A stretch of 9,735 bases of DNA, taken from the NCBI GenBank assembly GCA_002361235.1, contig DESI01000058.1, forward strand, positions 971 to 10,705. Direction: 5' to 3'. Both the position numbers and the translations under genes were made by a program. Shown piece after piece: positions 6,933 through 9,735 of the stretch (its first letter is position 1; every line of letters begins with the position of its first letter). The notes under the pieces are model-generated. The model ran no database searches and was not told the origin of the DNA. It worked only from the letters and a program-made list of their open reading frames with translations. The stretch is from Porphyromonadaceae bacterium UBA3318 (lineage in GTDB: Bacteria; Bacteroidota; Bacteroidia; Bacteroidales; Muribaculaceae).

Positions 6933-7048
6933 AGGAAAAGTCAAGATTTTTTATAATCCGGGAATATAGGTTTTAAATATATCAGCTCTTAAATTCTAAT
7001 CACGCCTAAACATCTAATCGCCTACATGACAGATTATTTGCCTTGAAC

Positions 7049-7112
7049 GCTCTTAAAATCGCTCTTAAAAACCGCTCTTAAGTCATCCTTAAAACCCGTC
7101 ACTTTAAGAGCG
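7049..7112. repeat. Tandem GCTCTTAAAA repeats with a 12-13 bp period plus one inverted copy
   Basis: Copies begin at 7049, 7061 and 7074 (GCTCTTAAAA, GCTCTTAAAA, GCTCTTAAG), with a degenerate ATCCTTAAAA at 7085 and an inverted copy TTTAAGAGCG at 7103-7112. The inverted copy includes the last codons and stop of the winged-helix remnant. A separate GCTCTTAAA lies at 6985-6993. The rest of 6933-7098 is A+T-rich and contains nothing else I recognise. Confidence 0.7.
7073..7112 (-). terminator. Possible terminator of the restriction-modification operon
   Basis: In minus-strand RNA CGCUCUUAAAGU (7112-7101) can pair with ACUUAAGAGCG (7083-7073), with one bulged base and a 17-base loop, followed directly by GUUUUU. 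Two further copies of the right arm downstream could pair with the same left arm, each also followed by or preceded by U-runs. The stem overlaps the stop codon of the winged-helix remnant. Confidence 0.45.
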
Positions 7113-7332
7113 ACCATTCTGATATATTCCCTCTGACAGAGTTCGTTATGAGACCTTCCTTCTTGAATTTGGTGAGGAGATTTCCAACCTTTGTTTTCTT
7201 CTGTTTCTCAGAAAGCTGATCAGACAGAAGTTCAGACAGAAGCCTGTCAATCTCCGCCAGGCTCAGTTTCTTATGGTCCTCCAATGCTGATAACAGAAGA
7301 GCACGGCACCTGTCATTTAAGATTGTCTGTAA
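7099..7332 (-). pseudogene. Remnant of a winged-helix C-terminal domain (AlbA_2/COG2865-like), no proper start
   Basis: The frame ending at the TGA at 7099 encodes a convincing C-terminal domain of about 75 residues: LNDRCRALLLSALEDHKK, then LSLAEIDRLLSELL, LSEKQKKTKVGNLL, FKKEGLITN, and a wing ending ISEWSLLK. This is the tail pattern of Bacteroidetes AlbA_2-type ATP-binding proteins (QKKxKxxNLL...KxGLIxN...W.L). There is no ATG or GTG in frame between the nuclease stop and the domain; the only candidate is TTG at 7284, which begins inside it. Just upstream, the neighbouring frame reads SKDKETLAAFTDNLK and stops at a TGA at CTTAAATGAC, as if one base had been lost in the A run. I infer a truncated and frameshifted remnant. 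It could instead be a small DNA-binding protein translated from TTG by coupling to the nuclease. Confidence 0.5.
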
Positions 7333-7349
7333 ATGCGGCGAGGGTCTCC

Positions 7350-8342
7350 TTATCCTTTGAATACAGAGGAGCGATGGAATTGCATATATGCCTGCCGGTC
7401 CTGATCAAGAGGCAGAAGTTGAACAAATTGTCCATCTTTAACACCAAGCCGCTCCTTATTTTTTGGAGAAAGCCAATTTGACAGAACGATGCGGCGGTCT
7501 TCCGTAAAAGTCATCAGCCCTCTGTCGAAAAGCTTATCATACAGGGGAGACAGCATGAATCCATTCTTAGGATCAAGTTTTTCAGAATCGGTGGCGACTG
7601 CCCATGGCTTGATATGACTTGCTATGAGCAGACGCTCGTCGTTAATCATAGTGATAGGACAGAATGGGCATTCAGAAAGAAGTTTATCGCGATAAATACC
7701 CTGTCCCTGACGCGCCTGGCGTATTTCATGCTGCCTTGAAGACTCTTTCGGTGTCGGAACATGTTCAGGAACTTTCTCTCCTTTCTTTCCGTAAGTGAAT
7801 ACAAGAGCATCTCTTTTATCAGATATAGCCTCAAAATCAGCGAACAGCTTCCAATAATACAGCGTAGCACCCGAGCTGTCAGTAAGCTGCATCACAGAAA
7901 TGTATGTAACAAGCGGAAGCGAAATTTCACGGATGAGCTGGTAGCCCGGATCTTTGGAGTTAACATAGCCGCGAGGACCTTCAATTTGGTCCTGGACGGT
8001 GACGTTGAATTCTATTACCTCCGGCAACTTTTCGATTTTGGCGACCCTGACGCGCCAAAGTTGCGGCATTTCAGATGCGCCGCGATAATTCTGCGAAGGA
8101 TGTAAATATTCAGCATGCAGCGCGTTCATATATGACAGGAGGTCCTGCTTCAGCAAAAAGCACTTTGCTACAAATCCCTCGCTCCCAAAGAAAGGATACA
8201 TGACTGCTTTAGAAGCTATATAAAGTTTAGCTTCCCCATTGCCGCCGCCAATTTTAGACGCCTGCATCACAAAGCAGTCAGGAACTGTGACTGGAGAATT
8301 AAGAGTATCTACAAAATTGAAATTCTTACCGTTGATTTTCAT
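7350..8342 (-). CDS. HNH_2-family endonuclease, predicted restriction enzyme partner of the C5 methyltransferase
   Basis: This 330-residue protein is predicted to cut double-stranded DNA at sites left unmethylated by the adjacent methyltransferase. The C-terminal third is a clear HNH_2 domain. RQGQGIYRDKLL (211-222) is followed by the Cys pair C225-P-F-C228, then ASHIKPW (241-247) with His243, Asn260 in PKNGF, Asp269, and LFDRGLMTF (271-279). This ASHIKPW...NG...D..FD pattern is diagnostic. Residues 1 to about 210 match nothing I recognise; they are mixed alpha/beta by eye and may supply sequence recognition or dimer contacts. The start at 8342 is 4 bases after the methyltransferase stop; the longer frame to 8399 would run 57 bases back over the methyltransferase end. 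GGAG lies about 10 bases before the ATG. The gene is A+T-richer than the core genes. A Type II enzyme is most likely; a modification-dependent nuclease is possible. Confidence 0.85.
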   Translation of the reverse strand: MKINGKNFNFVDTLNSPVTVPDCFVMQASKIGGGNGEAKLYIASKAVMYPFFGSEGFVAKCFLLKQDLLSYMNALHAEYLHPSQNYRGASEMPQLWRVRVAKIEKLPEVIEFNVTVQDQIEGPRGYVNSKDPGYQLIREISLPLVTYISVMQLTDSSGATLYYWKLFADFEAISDKRDALVFTYGKKGEKVPEHVPTPKESSRQHEIRQARQGQGIYRDKLLSECPFCPITMINDERLLIASHIKPWAVATDSEKLDPKNGFMLSPLYDKLFDRGLMTFTEDRRIVLSNWLSPKNKERLGVKDGQFVQLLPLDQDRQAYMQFHRSSVFKG

Positions 8343-8346
8343 GGCT

Positions 8347-9594
8347 TCATACTCCGTATTTTGTGATGTCGAGTTGCTTAAGGAGCGCGATGAGAACATC
8401 TACGACAATACTGTTGCCAGCCTGCTGGTACATTGAAGTATCTGAAACGACAATTTTGAATGAGTCCTTAAAGCCCATAAGGCGCAGACACTCCCGCGGC
8501 GTGAGTTTCCTTATCCGCCCTTTATGCGTGACATAATTGTCCACTCCGGCCCTGTGCATTTTATGCATTGACTGCAGCAGCGGCCGTGCAACGTCGAGAT
8601 CTGTTTCTGTCGAAGTTCTGAAGTTCTTAGTGCCTGGAGTGAGGACGTAATTCTTCACTTTCTCAGAAAGATAATATTTCTCTTCGACGTCTCTGACATC
8701 AAAGATAAACTCATTCCATCCTTCCTCGTAGGGCTCATCTGTCATAGCAGGATGATATACAAAATCGCCGTGCCAGTTGAACTGTTGATTCCTTTTCTGG
8801 CAGAGGGCCACATCGCCATTAATCTGAGTATAGCACTTAGTGCGATTTTTAGTTGAGGTAACGAACTTCACTCCCTTCTCTTTCAGAAAATACCGCGACT
8901 GTATATAATCCTCCAAAAAATCGTACATCCGGTACTCCAAAGGTATAGCATCGGGAAACTCAAATTCAGTCGGCTCCCGGAATCCTATGCAAAAAATTCT
9001 TTCACGATGTTGCGGGATACCATAATCTTTACTGTTAAGAACCTTAAAATAAATCTGATAACCGCAATAATCTTCGAAAGTATGCCGTATCACTTCCCAG
9101 GTATTACCTTTATCATGATTGATCAGGCCCTTGACATTCTCAAAGATGAATACTTTAGGTTCACATTCCTTGACTATCCGGGCGAATTCACGGAACAGCG
9201 TTCCCCTCGTATCCTCGAAACCCTTTCTTTTTCCGACCATAGAGAATGCCTGACACGGAGCGCCACCTACAAAAATGTCAACTTTGCCCTTAAATGGAGT
9301 TGCATCAAATGTATGGATATCAGTGTGCCACCTGCTCTCGTCAATATCATAGTTGGCAAAATAAGATTTCTTACATTTTTCATCAATATCGCCGGCAAAA
9401 ACGATCTCTGTATTGAGGCCTAACCGCTGAAAAGCGTGCTCGATAGCCCCGATACCGCTAAACGAAGTAGCGAGCCTTATCTTTCTTTCCTGATGCGAGA
9501 ACTGGCGATCAGTCCAAATAGTCGCATCTCCATAAAAAAGATTAGCCTCAGAAGCGATGCCCGCTCCCTCTGATATGTTGTTTTGATCAGTCAT
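8347..9594 (-). CDS. DNA (cytosine-5-)-methyltransferase of a predicted Type II restriction-modification system
   Basis: This enzyme methylates carbon 5 of cytosine in a specific DNA site using S-adenosylmethionine, which protects the site from the partner nuclease. Counting from the ATG at 9594 (415 residues), the motifs occur in the usual order. Motif I is FSGIGA (45-50) and motif IV is GGAPCQAFS (110-118), with catalytic Cys114. Motif VI is ENV (152-154) and motif VIII is QHRER (195-199). Motif IX is RKLTPRECLRLMGF (362-375), and motif X is QAGNSIVVDV (391-400). Residues from about 210 to 360 form the target-recognition region. About 40 residues precede motif I; they show no obvious helix-turn-helix. 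A TTG one codon upstream (9597) is also in frame, but the ATG is the simpler start. The gene leads the operon, with the HNH nuclease 4 bases downstream. Modification before restriction in the gene order would favour safe establishment after transfer. Confidence 0.95.
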   Translation of the reverse strand: MTDQNNISEGAGIASEANLFYGDATIWTDRQFSHQERKIRLATSFSGIGAIEHAFQRLGLNTEIVFAGDIDEKCKKSYFANYDIDESRWHTDIHTFDATPFKGKVDIFVGGAPCQAFSMVGKRKGFEDTRGTLFREFARIVKECEPKVFIFENVKGLINHDKGNTWEVIRHTFEDYCGYQIYFKVLNSKDYGIPQHRERIFCIGFREPTEFEFPDAIPLEYRMYDFLEDYIQSRYFLKEKGVKFVTSTKNRTKCYTQINGDVALCQKRNQQFNWHGDFVYHPAMTDEPYEEGWNEFIFDVRDVEEKYYLSEKVKNYVLTPGTKNFRTSTETDLDVARPLLQSMHKMHRAGVDNYVTHKGRIRKLTPRECLRLMGFKDSFKIVVSDTSMYQQAGNSIVVDVLIALLKQLDITKYGV

Positions 9595-9625
9595 CAAATC
9601 TTGAAGTTCATCTAATAAGATATAT

Positions 9626-9638
9626 TGCGGTCACCGCA
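9626..9638. promoter_or_regulatory. Palindrome in the methyltransferase leader
   Basis: TGCGGT (9626-9631), C, ACCGCA (9633-9638) is a perfect 6-bp inverted repeat about a single central base. It lies between the predicted transcription start (about 9643) and the ATG, in the first bases of the mRNA. Its G+C-rich character stands out in A+T-rich surroundings. It could be an operator or a methylation target. Confidence 0.4.
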
Positions 9639-9648
9639 CTCTTATGTG

Positions 9649-9656
9649 CAAAGATA
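9649..9656 (-). promoter_or_regulatory. -7 element of the restriction-modification operon
   Basis: On the minus strand TATCTTTG is a full TAnnTTTG match, 54 bases before the ATG. The predicted start near 9643 gives a leader of about 49 bases. No TTTG -33 element lies at 19-20 bases, so the promoter may be weak or need an activator. Confidence 0.55.
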
Positions 9657-9682
9657 CAAATTAATTTCCAGATTTTGTATCT
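9652..9682. promoter_or_regulatory. Inverted repeat over the methyltransferase promoter, possible operator
   Basis: AGATACAAA (9652-9660) and TTTGTATCT (9674-9682) are perfect 9-bp arms separated by 13 bases. The left arm overlaps the -7 element, and the centre-to-centre distance is 22 bp, about two helical turns, as expected for a dimeric regulator. Nothing else is recognised between 9683 and the window end; 9595-9735 holds no gene. Confidence 0.45.
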
Positions 9683-9735
9683 CAATTGTAAATATAATTT
9701 CAGAAGTATTTCACACTGTCCGTTCCTGAAAATGG

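Noticed and set aside
5642..6934. A 430-codon open frame on the + strand opposite the glycosyltransferase
   Set aside because: The translation is an Arg/Glu/His-rich string typical of the antisense of a G+C-rich membrane protein gene.
7049..7112. CRISPR array reading of the GCTCTTAAAA repeats
   Set aside because: Units are about 10 bp with spacers of 2-3 bp, far too short for CRISPR repeats and spacers, and no cas genes are present.
7646..7870. A 74-codon minus-strand frame inside the nuclease gene
   Set aside because: It is an alternative frame of the HNH gene and shows no domain features.
8343..8399. N-terminal extension of the HNH nuclease to 8399
   Set aside because: It would overlap the end of the methyltransferase, adding a Ser-rich stretch that is the out-of-frame reading of that gene. 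The ATG at 8342 gives a tidy 4-base gap.
9007..9423. A 138-codon + strand frame opposite the methyltransferase
   Set aside because: It is antisense to methyltransferase motifs I to VIII, and its translation resembles no family.
9652..9682. Terminal inverted repeat of an insertion sequence
   Set aside because: There is no transposase and no partner repeat at the other end of the restriction-modification block; an operator reading fits the promoter overlap better.

Overview
The window looks like chromosomal DNA of a Bacteroidales bacterium, probably from a family with a G+C-rich core such as Muribaculaceae. The evidence is the TAnnTTTG type -7 promoter elements, the general lack of Shine-Dalgarno sequences, a PorT/OMP_b-brl type outer-membrane barrel, a Bacteroidetes-type OmpA porin and a transketolase with Bacteroidetes-style motifs. 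The family-level assignment is inference.

Layout. At the left edge (1-255, +) is the C-terminal end of a larger protein: a short Lys/Asp/Ala repeat linker followed by a winged-helix-like tail. A + strand gene for a small outer-membrane beta-barrel follows (363-1004), ending in a hairpin terminator. From about 1120 onward every recognisable gene is on the minus strand. In transcription order, right to left, these are: a C5-cytosine DNA methyltransferase (9594-8347), an HNH_2 endonuclease 4 bp downstream (8342-7350), the remnant of a winged-helix C-terminus (about 7332-7099), an ArnT/PMT-like membrane glycosyltransferase (6886-5294), an FtnA-type ferritin 21 bp downstream (5272-4754), transketolase (4579-2546) and an OmpA-family porin (2399-1176).

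The region has two parts. The block from about 1 kb to 6.9 kb is G+C-rich housekeeping and envelope DNA: central carbon metabolism, iron storage, envelope glycosylation and porins. The block from 6.93 kb to the right edge is visibly more A+T-rich and holds a predicted Type II restriction-modification system, with the methyltransferase first and the nuclease second. Repeats and a broken gene remnant sit at its downstream edge, which fits acquisition by horizontal transfer. The left-edge fragment is also A+T-richer and belongs to a family often found in accessory regions.

I do not see a clearly new system. The best leads are the restriction-modification pair, whose nuclease has an unrecognised N-terminal region of about 210 residues, and inverted repeats over the methyltransferase promoter that could be operators. 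Others are a tandem repeat array with a 12-13 bp period after the nuclease operon, and a palindrome on the -33 element of the glycosyltransferase promoter, whose -7 element lies so close to the ATG that the mRNA may be leaderless. There is no tRNA, rRNA, CRISPR array or intact mobile element, and no gene-free stretch reaches 300 bases.
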